64,000 nt of DNA, from positions 1,427,001 to 1,491,000 of the forward strand of contig NC_052671.1 in NCBI RefSeq assembly GCF_016802725.1. Direction: 5' to 3'. The stretch's first letter is position 1; every line of letters begins with the position of its first letter. The position numbers and the translations under genes were made by a program. The DNA comes from Solenopsis invicta. Taxonomy: Eukaryota > Arthropoda > Insecta > Hymenoptera > Formicidae. The notes beneath the pieces are model-generated. The model searched no databases and was not told the origin of the DNA. It saw only the letters and a program-made list of their open reading frames with translations. Positions 36,481 to 49,342 of this stretch are shown here, in pieces.

Positions 36481-37545
36481 GGATTCATTACACCTGACGC
36501 AAAAAGCCCCCTAACGATAATGTATATTCGTTTAACTTGCTGTATAGAATCGGTTCATGATATACGTTTAATTTCTCTCGTCGTCGCTTTGGAAACGCTT
36601 TTTTTTCAAGAGGGTGTTAAACGGTAATTAAGAGAATCGATTGATCATTCTGCGCAAGCATCGCGAGTGGCAAGTACAACGTGTTCGAGATGCTTGGAGT
36701 AGTAATAACTCTTTCGATATGGGAGGTGTGACGAGCCTGTCGTGACACTTGCGCGTAAAAACACTTTAAAAAAGATAATTAACACGCATCCATCAGAGCG
36801 ACTTTGATCGATGAATCGAATACAAACACTGACATGTATGTACAGACGAATTAAGGGATTGCTCAATAAAATAAAATGAAAGAAATAAGAAATTACGATA
36901 CAAATAAGTAAAACAGTTCGGATGTTGAAAATTATACTTTCAATGTATTGTAAAAATTTTTTAAGATATTTAAACATGCGTAGCTCGAGTAATAAATGAA
37001 TATAAAAAACGAAGAATGTTCTTTCTCTAAAATAATAAATGTTAATAAAAATATATGTATATTACATTTCCTGTTAAATGGTATTGACATTAAAATGACA
37101 ATGTTCTAAAATAGCAATATTATAAAATTAAAAATCTTGCTGCTTCACGATTAATGTAAAGTTCCGGATATGAAGCAGAATATATGATAGAAAAAAACGT
37201 CGAGTAAAAAGACAGGTGAGTGCCATAACACACGCGAGAGGGCGGGGGCTAAACGGAGAAGATGAAAATGCGAAAAGCAGGGAGGAAGAGGAATGAGTTA
37301 AGAGAAGGGAGAGATGTGCCATGGTAGTTCTCGGTATAACACGGTATAACTCGCGCTCTCTTGGACGTCGCGTCTGCGCACTCGTAGACAAGGTGAGCGG
37401 ATTTAATTGGATGGACGCCATCTCGCGGTGCTTAATTAACTAATTAATTTCACACAGTATAAAAACGAAGAGATACCGCTTGTCGACTTTAAATGACTCC
37501 GACATGGCAATAGCTGCCATCCGCAGCTTATAGTTTCACGCGTTC
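36481..37545. other. Mixed stretch with CTCF-like site
   Basis: Moderate patches at 36580-36830 and 37200-37440 with random-looking minus frames (110 and 97 codons). CAG|GTGAGT at 37213-37221 is a strong donor on the plus strand without a partner. GACGCCATCTCGCGGTGC at 37414-37431 resembles the insect CTCF core. Confidence 0.35.
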
Positions 37546-37569
37546 AAAAAAAAAAAAAAAAAAAAAAAA
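37546..37569. repeat. Poly(A) tract, 24 bp
   Basis: Uninterrupted A run followed by gagagaga. No retroposed gene body was identified upstream. Confidence 0.9.
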
Positions 37570-38470
37570 GAGAGAGAAAAAGGCAAGATATAGAAACATG
37601 TTTAAAAGGCCATAACTTTTTCGGTAAATGTTTTATGTTGCATTACTGCGATAAATTTCAGTGTAAACGAGTCAACTCGGTATGACATAAAACGCTCATC
37701 TGCTAGATCTGTCATTTATCAACAACTTGGCATAAAATAAATCTCAAAATGTCGACAAGGGTAATCTCGTTGCAGTTTTTACTAGTCCATTTCTTGCAAT
37801 TATCTTGAAATGCAACTTGTCCGATGTTGCTTCATATAAATAAACTAATTCATCAATTCAATTATAACAAGACGAAGAAGAATGTTGTTCCAACATCTAA
37901 CGCTACTGAGGACAGCATAAAGAGCGAAAAGAAAATGGCCGAGGTAGACAAGATTTGCATTCCATAAAACATATGCCCATGCCGCATGGAATAAGAAAGC
38001 TGCTTGCTCAGCAGAGAATACGCCGAGAATACGTACCTGATTTCGGGTTAGAAAAACGGGATTAGAAAAACTCTACAAGCATAAGGGTTGAATGCGTTCA
38101 TGGGAGTAAACTTCAAGTAAGAAAAAGCGATAGAAGAAATGCATCTTTATCGTAAATCAGTTATGTGGAATTTTATCAAATGTAAAAATAATGTTTATAA
38201 TAATAAAAAAATGATATAGTAATAAATCAATAAGTGATATCAACGATGTGATTATTTAAATAATTGCTAAATAAAGAAAAATTCAATTGTATTTTTAAGA
38301 ATGCTAAAAAAACATCTTATACAGAAACGTATCGTAATTTCTATTTAAAGTTTTCGTTCAAAGTATTTGTTAGTAACAACAAAGGTAATCCAGGAAGATA
38401 ATCCAGGTCATAAAGTTAAAAGCCTCATCTTGTATGCTAAACATAATTAAACATAATAAAATTACATGCG
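37570..38470. other. Mixed to AT-rich stretch
   Basis: AT-rich overall. On the minus strand CAG (38037-38039) abuts GTACGT (38031-38036), preceded by two TTTTTCTAA tracts; this is a weak second ratchet-like motif. Nothing else supported. Confidence 0.4.
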
Positions 38471-39420
38471 CACGTTCCCGAAGTAAAAGCGCACATTTAA
38501 AATAGTCATAAAGAATAAGAACGCGGAGGCATGAATATGTAATGGCGGGTCGGGACTTCGCGATGAAAAAGGTTTACAATCGGTAAACAGCAAATGAGGG
38601 CGCGCGTATACTTAACTTGAGTTATAGGAGTCATTTTCAGATAGATGCTCGAATATTCTCGGCTATGTAAGCATCTCGAGAAGGAAGGAGGGGTCAACGG
38701 AAGGCGGGAGAAGGTAGCGACGGATAGTCGAAAAAAGAAAGCGAAGAAAACGGCGTTGTAGGGAAACAAATCAACTCGTCTGTTGGCTCGTCCCGAGTTT
38801 TTAGTGGCGAGGCTCCAAATATTTGCTTTGGTCGTTCGAGCCTGATTCGTGCACGGGATGTATATATGCCGACAACCGCGAGTCTAGCGGCATAGGCAGC
38901 CCGACTACTCTACTGCCGATCTTACGGGTCCATGAGGTTGAGCCAACAACCCACGCCACTCCGCCGTTAATATTGTTGCTTGTACGAATGCAACCCCTCA
39001 TCGACCCCGAGCATCATCCCACCCTTTTCTCTCTGTTCGATACCCGGGTCTAACCTCGCGAAGCCGCTGCCAAGAATAAGCTGAAAACGCGTTCATCATG
39101 CCCATTATTATATGAATGCCATAATATCGCTACTACGTCGTTCTATCGCCGTTCCATCGTCACTAAAATTCCCTAAACCACTTTTGTCTTCCTCTCCGCC
39201 TTTTTCCCTTTGTAGATATGCTTTTTCAGACTATACTTTTGGCTATTATCCTTGTCAGATTTCCCATTCCTTCCTTTGTGTTCTCACATTATTCCAAGAA
39301 TTGGCACATAATATCATGGCACGTGAAACATTTAAGCTGATCTCTGATTATTTCAAATCTTATGGTTCGATGCTGCATGATTACGTCGTATGAATCGTAA
39401 CCGAGCCAAGAAGTAATGTG
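38471..39420. other. GC-balanced patch, then pyrimidine-rich sequence
   Basis: The patch at 38480-39060 has opposing frames of 66-87 codons and short inverted repeats (GTTGGCTC at about 38782 and GAGCCAAC at about 38939; TATGCCG / CGGCATA at about 38866-38893). No gene signature. From 39120 a 93-codon plus frame is S/L/F-rich and T/C-driven. Confidence 0.35.
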
Positions 39421-40677
39421 AATAAAAGCTATTTATTTGCGGCATTATTTTTATTATAATATTTTTATTATAATCCTTTTTGCAAATTTTGTATCTGCTT
39501 ACTTTTTTATAATCACGCATTGAAATTTCGAGGCATATATTGACAAATTCTACGCGTTTTTGTCATCCTTCTTATTCTAATAGGACAATAGAGTTGTATA
39601 CGTAATATTAAGTTAATTTAGACCTGATATTAAACTAGTGTATCTTATTAATAAATCCGCAGTATGCTCTCCTCAGCAGTTATCTAAGCGCGCAAACGGG
39701 AATGAATTATTAAAACATGTATGCAAAGTTATGGAAATATACTCGCGACGACACAGCGCAACGTCTCGCAATTGCACTATTATAAAGCGAGTTTTCACGA
39801 GAACTATTATTGATACTAAATTTATTTTTAGAAAATTTTAGTGAAATAATTTCATTATGCAATTATTTCTTTGTCGTAAATTATAAATTTATTTTTAGCT
39901 GGACGTCTCTAAGAATAGTCAATATTTTAAAACTTAATATTGTGTAGAAATGTACTACAATAATAAATACATCCTTTATTATGCTAATAAATTTAAAAAG
40001 AACGTTTAAAATGTACGACTTTATCTTAGACAATTTTAAAAATAATTTAAATAAAATAAAATGTAATATCACATGTTGCATAAATAAACTATTTATACAT
40101 GGAAATTTTCTACTGTATAGACATAAATAATAATTTTGCTGTTAGTTTTCTAATAAACTGAAATTAAGGATTTTATGGTCAAAATAAGACCAAGAAAGAA
40201 ATCGAATTAAATTTCTTAAATTTTTCCTAAGTTTTTAGTTACTGTAAATTTAACTAAAAAGTTGCAATTTTTCTTATTTTTTTTGTTTATTACTTTAATT
40301 ATTGCACCTAATTTAATTTATTTCTTAAAAAGATAGAGACAAATAATATCAGAGAGATAGCGAAATTCTTGACGTAGAAAGTAGAAAGGCAATAAAAATG
40401 AAGCGCGGCATCTTTCCCCAGAGATACTTCGCAGGTTGACCGAGTATCGGTAACTGAAAGTTATCGTCTATAAAATACACACCATTTCATACATATAAGT
40501 ATGAGCGAACAAGTTGGATTTGTACCTGCAGATAGTTCGTGATGTATTAACGTAACGTCACACAGAAAATTGGCAAAACCAACGCATAGAGGTTATAGGG
40601 CAATTAAACGTACAATTACCTATCCGTAAACATTGCTAAAAAAGATAAATGTGAATGCCTCGATAAATGCTTTTCAT
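39421..40677. other. AT-rich stretch
   Basis: AT-rich, with a mild patch near 40370-40620. No gene recognised. Confidence 0.5.
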
Positions 40678-40999
40678 TTATATAGATTGTCTAACGACGT
40701 GTTCTCTGGCATCATTCAAAAGCAGGGCGGTGATTTCGGTGCTGTTCTCACTGACAGCGACAGCATATTTATTAACGCTTGGCATCCTGACAGCTACTTC
40801 TAGAATGGGCTGTTCAAATACCGAGCGTTTGTCTTTAACGAGTCAACTGATGAACGAGCCTGTTTTACGCCGAAATAGATTTGCGGCAACGAGGATTCCG
40901 TCCGTTTCGAAAGCAAGCAAAAAGGCTTTATGCTTCTTAGACTTATCTACATGAATAGCTTCTATAATTAATATCGCGAAAAATTTTATTAGTGCACCC
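40678..40999 (-). pseudogene. Probable decayed coding fragment, family unknown
   Basis: The minus strand is open for about 105 codons except for one TGA (40843-40845). A CpG-decay change from CGA would explain that stop. The translation looks protein-like, not AT-random: it includes KKHKAFLLAFETDGILVAA before the stop and MPSVNKYAVAVSENSTEI after it, with mixed charge and varied codons. It ends at TAA (40678-40680). A possible acceptor (TATAG) would start the segment near 40961. The complementary plus strand is also open for 95 codons (40667-40954), so the reading strand is not certain. I do not recognise the family. Confidence 0.3.
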
Positions 41000-41520
41000 T
41001 ATAATTGATGCACCAACAGAAATAAGATTGTGAAAGATTATTTTCCAAATTCTTATGCTCTCACATGCTGTCGAAGCAATATTTTCTTTCACTGCAATGC
41101 TAAAAATTCACAGAAACGAGAATTTGTTCTCGCACATCTTTTACAAAACTGACATTGCGTGGGGCGTTTGTCTGAATTGTAAAAGATTATGCACTAAGAA
41201 ATTTGTAATTCTGAATGAGACAACGTGATACATCACGCTAAGTAGCGTGTCCTACAACGTATGCTACGCGGATATGCCAGTGATAGTTGAATGTGCACCA
41301 CACGGTATGCACAGTTTACTAATAATGCACATTTGAATTAAGGAATGTGAAGTTTCAAGCCGCAAGAAGACCCAAGGAGGCAGATACTATAGCCGCGCTA
41401 GCGATCAATCAATGTTGCCCGTCAGACGGTAAAACAATACGATGTTACAACCATAATTGACGGAAATCTATCACCCGCAAATGTTCTTCCATTGTACTCC
41501 GCCTTAAGATCTCAATATTT
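41000..41520. other. GC-balanced patch with overlapping palindromes
   Basis: CGTGAT-ac-ATCACG (41224-41237) overlaps CACGCT-aagt-AGCGTG (41234-41249), so the shared CACG can pair either way. The patch continues to about 41460 without a frame. It resembles a switchable hairpin or dyad binding site; meaning unknown. Confidence 0.3.
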
Positions 41521-43200
41521 GGAGAAATCTGATGCCTATATGTAAGCATATTAATTCTTTGCAATTATTTATATATTTATATACTTATTCTTCTTTCTAT
41601 TCAATGACACATTTTCAAGTAAATAAACTAATAAAATTTTAATATTTTACAAAAATATATTTTATTTTAGAAAATTTATACCTTTTTTCATCAATCGTGC
41701 TTAACTTGATCGATATTAGCAAATAAGTGTTCATTATTATTGATAATATAAAGAAATATATTTAAAAAATATTAAGTAACAATAAAATTAATAAATTTGT
41801 TTATATTTTTTTAGTTTAGAAAAGAAGTTATATAATTTTTAAAATTTTCTTAAAGGTTTCTCAATAAAGGATAAAAATAAAGGGTCGAAAGGAGATTGGC
41901 TACATGATAACGCGAACGTACTGATGGCGGAAACGTGAGCGTGAAAGAGGGTAGGAGATTGGTAAGCCCCAAATCCTTGAGCTTAACTAATTCCCGCATG
42001 AGTTATGAGAAAGCCAGGGCTAATTCCAAATAAATATTCGGAATACAGATTATGTTAATCGCAGCGGATGCAAATTAGATGATTAGCAGAAGATGTACGT
42101 ACCCTCGATATTAGTGTGGTATACTTAAGATCGCTCTTTCATTCTTAAGAAATTTGATAAACATATTTTTATACATTCTTCGTATATGTAATATTAGCTT
42201 CGTTTAGCATCATACGATCTAAAGATCTCATATATTTTCATATTAATGCCTATTAAATCTATTTGGCATGATTTATTCCTCATTTATCATTTCTTCGAAA
42301 TAAAGAGAAATGTTGATTAATATTACAGCGACATAATTGGTGATCATAAAGAACTCCTTACAAGAGGGATTCGAGCTTGAATCCAGCATTGTGAGCTTGA
42401 CAGTGAATTACTGGTGGAGTCTGGTAGGCACTGGTCGAGAATCTAAGTGGCAAGTAGGTAAGTAACTTGGAAGTTAGGGGGTTATATTCCCTTGCATGGA
42501 CCCGATACATGTGCGGAAAGCGTAAATGTACACGGAATCTGTGATGTTCACTATGTGTGCGTTTACATGTACACGTAATGTGGAATATATCTACCTGTGG
42601 CCACAGTTTACCTCCGTGGTAAACTCTAGTAGGTGCCTACGGCAGCAACTCTACTCTAATGCAGAGTAATGTTGATTTATATCTGCATTAGTTTCATTTC
42701 ACTCCCCCTTCCTCTAATAAGGTCACCATTTGCCTATTTTCCCCGTTATATTTTGTTACGCTTTTGCCAAATTAAATATACACGCATTTGCCATCAGACA
42801 TTTATATAAAATTATAATAATACAAATACTCTTCAATCACATATACATATATTTACATACGTTTTCCAAAAGAGTGAACAAAATATCTGAAAAAATGCGT
42901 ACGTACAAGCTTTTTGTTTAAGCAATATATACATGTGTTTCATTGTGTAGTAGTTTTGAGGTCCAATTTAGCGAATGCATTAATTTCACAGACGAGACTA
43001 CTAGCTCTTTGTGCTGTTTCTACATCCACATTTTTTATATTTACATAACAACACCTAACAAATAATATGCGCCGTAGTTGGTTGACAGATTGAGAATAAG
43101 TATGGCCAAATTATACCGGATTGTTCATTCGTACGGATTTATAGTATGCAGTATAAATGTTAACATCGTTTTAAACTATGTATCATGCGGATCTTAGAAG
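41521..43200. other. AT-rich stretch with weak patches
   Basis: AT-rich with mixed sequence at 41880-42070 and 42350-42660. TAG|GTAAGT (about 42455-42463) is an isolated donor-like match, and CTGTGGCCACAG (about 42595) a 12-bp palindrome. No gene. Confidence 0.45.
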
Positions 43201-44190
43201 AAGTGGCTCTTCGAAGGACGAAAGAGAATGAAGTAATCCTCGTTATGAAACCGGTACGCGTGTACCCGCTGTTCCCACACGTGCGCGCGATCTCCGACGT
43301 GAATACTTCAGTGCGTAATTTCTAAATATGTGATCCCCTCTCTCCCCTTTCTGTCTCTATAAATGGAAAAGATATGCATGCATATCTTATACATAAGTTA
43401 ACGTCGCAAATATTCGCCACAAATAATGCCAAATTAAGAATAAGGAAACCGAAATATGCGATACAATTATAAATCATGCTATATTGTAATTTTACAAGTT
43501 TTTTAAAACTCTATTATAAATAATTGAGCAGATGGTGTAAAACCAAAGGATTATTTTACAAGTGTAATGAGCAAGTATAACAAAAGCATTTGTTATACTA
43601 CAGTTTGACATGTAATATTTTATTGTAGCTTTAGTCAATATTTGTTACCGTGTAACTTCAAGATAAGGGTCGCGGAGCGAGCTTTATTGCAATATTTTGA
43701 TGTCAGTATCAATATTCTAAGTTAAATTTGAACAAGGAGAAATATATATTTAACAATAACTTGAAATATTAATTCTAACGATATTTATCTAATAAAATGC
43801 TGCATTTGCATGTTTATCAATATAGCTTCAATTTTCATAATTTATCATATATTTTATTGTTTATTTATATTTTTATTGCTTTTTTTATCGATCGTTCTCT
43901 AAATCACGAAACATAAAAACCCATTTCAGCGATAGTATTGTAAAATTTTATATGCTGACGCTGAATTTTTAAAAATGTTCCTTAAATATTCTCCGTTATA
44001 TAAAATATAATGCGTAAAACAATACTCTGTTTATTTTTAATTAATATATTATGTAATTGATTTTATACTACAGCAAAAATTAAAAACCGCGACTATATAA
44101 TAGAATAATCGAATTAAGATAGTACAATTCGAAAAGAGGAACGTAGAAAGATGGATATCAGTCGGAGTACGGCACACTGGCATTAAACGC
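43201..44190. other. Small patch then AT-rich
   Basis: GC-balanced at 43200-43380 with CACGTG-like words, AT-rich thereafter. Nothing supported. Confidence 0.5.
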
Positions 44191-44197
44191 GAATGAC

Positions 44198-44620
44198 ACA
44201 CATGTGTACTGTATAAGAGTACAATATATAAGCAACGCAACTGCCGCCTATAGCAATCGCGCGACGCGGAACGGCGCAGTGTGCCGGGTCTCTGTTAGCG
44301 GTGGGTTATGTTCACCTGCCTCGGCGGTCGGTCAGGCCCCGACCGACGCAGCCTGTAACCGGCTCGGCAGCATGTCACCCTCTTGCGCGGGTGACTCCAT
44401 GCCTGGTTCCTTTTACTTTGCAGTCTCGTCACGCCGTCCCTTCCATACCTTCCACTATAGAAAAGCGGAGGCGCGCGAGCACGCAGCCTTAGGGCACGTT
44501 CACAGCGCCCGGTGGTGTCATTCGCACCCTCCTCGCGATTCTTGCGCGTATTTTCGCGCGCGATTATCAAAGATAAGAGATAATCCTAGATGGGAGAATC
44601 TTAATCTCGATTAACCTAGC
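44198..44620. promoter_or_regulatory. CpG-rich structured patch with TATA-like box
   Basis: TATATAAG at 44225-44232 precedes a CpG-rich block. Inside are hairpins GTCGGTC-aggcccc-GACCGAC (44327-44347) and GTCACCC-tcttgcgc-GGGTGAC (44374-44395), the latter flanked by an outer GCAT / ATGC pair. Frames of 136 (plus) and 91 (minus) codons overlap and have no recognisable domain. It may be a promoter with a structured leader or a short ncRNA gene; unproven. Confidence 0.3.
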
Positions 44621-46380
44621 AACGCGACGCCAAGTATATTAAAAAAAAAAAAGATCAACGGGCGTGATAGTAATTACGCGAAAATGTTGTAGTACTACGA
44701 AACCATCTAATCTTATGCTAAACAAACTTTTAAATAAAATATTTAAAAGCTAAAATTATAATAAAAAATCTAACGACACTTTTCTAATATAATATCGATA
44801 CGTTACTTTTGATTGTGCCCAGTTCAAATAAAATTGGTATAATCAATACTGAAGTCGTGAGATCGAATTCGTGAACGTGCACTTTAACAACTTCAAGTTC
44901 GTCAGTCATATACATGTGCACAAAGCGATTTGTCTTCAAGGGGCTTTCACACGCAAATTGATTGATAAAGATAAAGTTGAGTTATAATGTCACAACAATA
45001 TCAGCAATAAAATGTGCAGACACATCATCGAAATCAAGATGAAACTATAGGATGGGATAAGAAAGATAAAAGATTAATGCAAAAAATAAAAATGTATAGA
45101 ATTATTAATGTAATTATAATTTTGATTTAATGAGAAAAATATAATTATTAGATATTGTATAAACGTAGTTTGCACTATTAAAAATAAGATCTTAAAAATA
45201 TCTGTTTCTTTTTTATTTTAAGAAAAGAAGAAATATATGCAAAGTACATAAAAAATAAAAGTTCATGCATTATTAAATAGTAAATAAATTTAAATAAATT
45301 TATTTAATGACTTAACTTAATTAACTGTTCAAGAAAATATTTAAAATCAATCTAATTAATAATCTCAAATTAGCAAAGTATTACTGACAACAAATTTAAA
45401 TCTTAAAAAATAACACTTGAAGATATTATATTTGTTAAAAATTAAAAATTATTATTTGGCACCAAGAACTGCTGACTAACATAGGCCTTCTATTCTCGTA
45501 TTTTGATAAGTAGACTTTAACATAGCAGCATGTACATTTCTGATAAATTAATACTTAAGATATATTTAATTATGTTTAAAAAATTTATTTTTTAGTTATG
45601 CTAACTCCCTGTAAATAGACAGTTAATGCAGTAATTTTAGTAAGAAAAAAGAGAGAAATATGATGCTGCATTATAATTATTCTTATAACAATTTTTTTTT
45701 TGTTTCACACCTCGTAAATTTAATAAATAATTAATACATCATAAATTATTCTATTAAAACACCTGAGCGCTTCCAATAAATTTACCAACGTGGTTCGCAA
45801 GGTTACCATTTTATAGGATTTTATTCAACGCACTCGTTCCTGTTCCACCGGTTTCAGAGAATTCTTACGCAAATGTCTGTGCTTCAAGTAGTGATAATAT
45901 ATATTGCGAAGTTGGCTGGAGTGCGCGGCCTAGAAAACCTTTAGCTAGAATAGGCATCCAGTCTTTCGTCATCGATACTGATTTATGCGCATTGGGTCCA
46001 TGATTTGCCTCTTGATCCGTTATATAATTGTGCGACAAACATGAGCGTGTACAATTGTAGCAAATGAATCTTCTAATAGAAAAGTTTATACCAAAGAAAG
46101 AGAAAATAACAAGAGATTAAGAAAAAATTTCGTAAAAAATAAAATTTATTTCCATACGAAATTTGCGATAATTTTGCACAAGACATCTTATATAACTTTA
46201 TTCGTGTCCAGTATATTAGTTTGCGCGTACGAAGTAACCAGTTACGGTAGACGAAATTCTGTAATGAATATTTCATTACTCGAGAGAGGAATGTATTAAA
46301 ACGAAATATTAAAACCGGCGGCACGTATTATTAATGTAGATAGAATGTATCACGACTCGAAAAGCGTTAAAATCACACGC
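44621..46380. other. AT-rich stretch
   Basis: AT-rich to 45780 with a weak patch at 45780-46020, and an AT-random 83-codon minus frame at 46073-46324. No gene. Confidence 0.5.
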
Positions 46381-47240
46381 TTCTTCTTTCTTGCAAACTA
46401 AGCCCCCCGTTAAACACTTCAACCCGTATACTTTTAACGTCAACTTGAAAGAACGTGAGTAGCCTGCAAGCCTACAGGCTATTTAGGCTGAAACATTGCC
46501 CGACGTGTAAATCTGGTAACCTTTAGCGATTTGCAATTTGCGTACAGAAACAGTAGACAATGGGAAATCAACGCTGAAAGAACAGAGAGAAGCGCATGTG
46601 AAAACCAGAATAAATATCGTACAGGAGAATGTCATAAAGAGAAAGAAAAAGGGACGACAGCCCATTCCGTAGCATCGAGAAACGATGGCGAGACCCATGA
46701 CCCCACCTCGTCGTCATGGCACGTCCAATGCACGGCCAAGGAAGAAGGAGAAGTATTTTCGGCTAGGAGTAGGCCGTCCCCTCTCAACGTACCGCGCGTC
46801 CAGGGAAAGACGAAAAGAAAGAAAAAAAAAAAAAAAAAACTCATAAGCGGGACTCTCGTGGAGAGTGGTCTTGGAGAGTAGAAAGGTGGGCATATAGCGA
46901 GCAGGTTCTCACGCGAGGCGAAAGAGACGGATGAGAAGGGAAGATGGCGGCCGCCAAAGTCGCTAACCGGTTGGTCCGTCTTTCTAGATTCCCCTAAGTT
47001 CACGTCGGCGCCCCAGTACTGTAAATCCAGTTTGGACCGAGTGTATCCGTTTTTTGCAATTTACGCTCGTTATCGCGCAATCGCTGCTTTTGGATTAAAA
47101 ATGTAGCGCACAAAGTTTATATCGGATCTTCGGAACTTCTGAACTTTGAGTTTCGGCGAAACTTTCGTGCAGTGTTTCATTAGGTTACGTTATAGGTGAT
47201 TTTTAGGATCTGACAATTAAAAATGCTACAGCTTACAATT
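46381..47240. promoter_or_regulatory. Promoter-like patch with AAGATGGCGGCC site
   Basis: GC-balanced with frames of 116-123 codons open on both strands, partly through a poly(A) tract (46822-46839). AAGATGGCGGCCGCC around the ATG at 46944 matches the YY1/Pho core and a good initiation context, but that frame closes after 17 codons. A regulatory role is inferred. Confidence 0.3.
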
Positions 47241-47419
47241 TGTCAACAACTGATACCTGTGATTTGATTGGATTGCGTGATTGCTTACACAATACACAAC
47301 GGAAATGTCACTCGTATATCTATTATACATACAATTTTGCGTGCAGCATTATTTTTGCAAGGATTTTGCAATGCATTTTCGTTTGCGTTATATACTTTAC
47401 CAGCGGCGTAATAAATCTG
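47241..47419. other. Mixed sequence
   Basis: AT-moderate sequence covered by unconvincing plus frames (70 and 107 codons). No feature. Confidence 0.4.
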
Positions 47420-47632
47420 TCAGTTGTAAACCGGTATCCCAAAATTTATTGACGTTATCACTTGAATGTAACGCTGAAATTGTGCTGCGTCTGCAAAACG
47501 AGATATACCCCGTGTCGACACAGCGACCTTTAGATTCCCGAAATCTTCGTTGGTCGCGCCATCGTGCTTTGGCCCAACGCCTTGTCCTGCGACAGAGTTC
47601 TTAATCCTACAAATACCCAGTAAGCGCTGCAT
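47420..47632 (-). other. Small ATG open frame, coding status unresolved
   Basis: A true ATG (47630-47632) opens 70 codons to TGA. The product starts MQRLLGICRIKNSVAGQGVG and is compositionally balanced, with no low complexity, signal peptide or membrane segment, and no domain I recognise. A plus-strand frame overlaps it, and there is no upstream core promoter or nearby AATAAA. It could be a small gene, an exon or chance in GC-balanced DNA. Confidence 0.15.
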
Positions 47633-48400
47633 CGTCACTGACTGGGCAAAGCCCAGTCTTACAAAAGCTCTCCTTGCTTTGAGAGCGTATAACGAAAATC
47701 TCGCAAGTATGAAAACGCGAGAGATATAAACGCAACGAAAATGCGAATAGGAGGAAAAAGGAGAAGAACGAAAGCGAGAAAGAGAGAAAGAGCAAGAAGA
47801 GATCAGTCCGTAAGCTCGGGGTACTTACAGCGTTGCAGTAGTGGTTCCATTGTGCCATAACGACACAAGTCTCCCCTCTGCTTTCCGGTACCCTCACCGT
47901 TCCTCTTTACAATCTCGATGTTCTGCCACACTCTTGTTCACACATTCATACGTACAGATACCAATGATATCAAAAAATATTATTGCCGACGCCACTGCTA
48001 GGCCGACTGGCCCCAATCTCGAACGCAAAACGTTCCTTCGCACCATGGATTTTTACGAGTTTCTTACTACCCCGGAGAAACGGTAGCGTATTAGCGTAAG
48101 GAAATACGATACACCGATCTATGATGCTCAAGGAAACTGAAGCAAAGAACCTTGCTAAACAATCATAATGCACTGCGGCGACAGAGAAAGGAATAGGTCA
48201 GCATAAAGCTTTAGCACCGTGCTGACCACTCCTCCTTGGTATCTCTCACTCATCCACCACACAATCGCACGATCGAACTCGCTTTACACTTACACCGCTA
48301 TTCGTCAACTCCCACTTATCCCTCTCGTTCATCTGCATGCGTTCTTCTCCCTCTTTAACATCAATAGCAGAAAGCGTAACTTCCAAACGATCCGTTAACC
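47633..48400. other. GC-balanced patch
   Basis: Purine-rich run at 47700-47800, then CpG-containing sequence to 48360. The overlapping short frames on both strands are not credible genes. Confidence 0.4.
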
Positions 48401-49159
48401 TTCTCAATTTTCTTTACAAACATTTTCTGATAAGATGACAATTAAATTATTTGTACTTACAATATACAAAAGACAGAGTGTATTTTTTAATTTTGAACCA
48501 CATTATAAAAGTTATTATAAAAGATGAAAACTGCATACATAAAAACTTTGTAAATCTATATCAACATATATGTAGACAGAAACGCGGCCAGATAAAATAG
48601 CTTTTAATTATTATTACTACATTAATATATTTATTGACTTGAATATACAGTGCGTTCATGCATGATTTTATGTAAGTTATCAGATGCGTTGTATTTTAAT
48701 GCAACTGTGATTATGTTCGAGTAATATTTCATTTTCAACTATATCCATTCCTGGTTACTTGGTACAACATTTCTACATGAGTGTTTAGTTAATTAAACAT
48801 TTTTTAAAATTAAAATATAGTTTTTATTCAGGTATCAATTTACGGCTAAAAATATCACGACAAGACGTACCTAAGTATAATTTTTATTTTAAATCTCATT
48901 TTTTTACATTTTAAAAGTTTAGAGCACAATTATATTGTATCAATATGCATTTTGAAGAGGACTGACAAAAAGATGAAGATAAGGTCAATTCATCACTTAA
49001 AAGCTTAATTAAGGCGAACCGAAAGAACGAAATAGGGATATGTAAATTCGAATGACACGAACGAAGCAAGATAGTTACCATGAAAAGAACGACATCGATA
49101 TATACACGTATGGGTACATATGTGCACGTGAGGTACATATAGGCAGTGAACAGTGTCTT
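48401..49159. other. AT-rich stretch
   Basis: AT-rich; no supported feature. Confidence 0.55.
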
Positions 49160-49342
49160 TTACCTTTGAATCCACACATTTCGATTTATCGTTAACGGCT
49201 CTATCGCATACGTAGTCTTCAAACCAGTTTCTCCTTTTATCATGGTCACTGTGCAGGTAATACGCAATCGAGTAGCGGAGTAATTATTATACCAGCGGTA
49301 CCTGTTTGTAGAACGGTTTACAAACGTTTCTCCATACGGCAC
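49160..49342 (-). other. Open segment ending at a donor, weak exon candidate
   Basis: A 60-codon minus frame closes at the TAA inside GTAAAA, just after CAAAG, which is how an exon read into its intron looks. An ATG in fair context (GACCATG) starts 26 codons before the end. No acceptor is visible upstream and the protein (ending ..TINRNVWIQR) is not recognised. Probably chance, but worth an RNA check. Confidence 0.12.

Noticed and set aside
37546..37569. Poly(A) as a retroposed-gene tail
   Set aside because: No open or SINE-like body and no target duplication upstream.
45000..45020. aatatcagc word resembling miR-283
   Set aside because: Seed-length match only; no precursor fold.
47178..47195. 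ttaggtta as telomeric TTAGG repeat
   Set aside because: Single degenerate copy, no tandem array.
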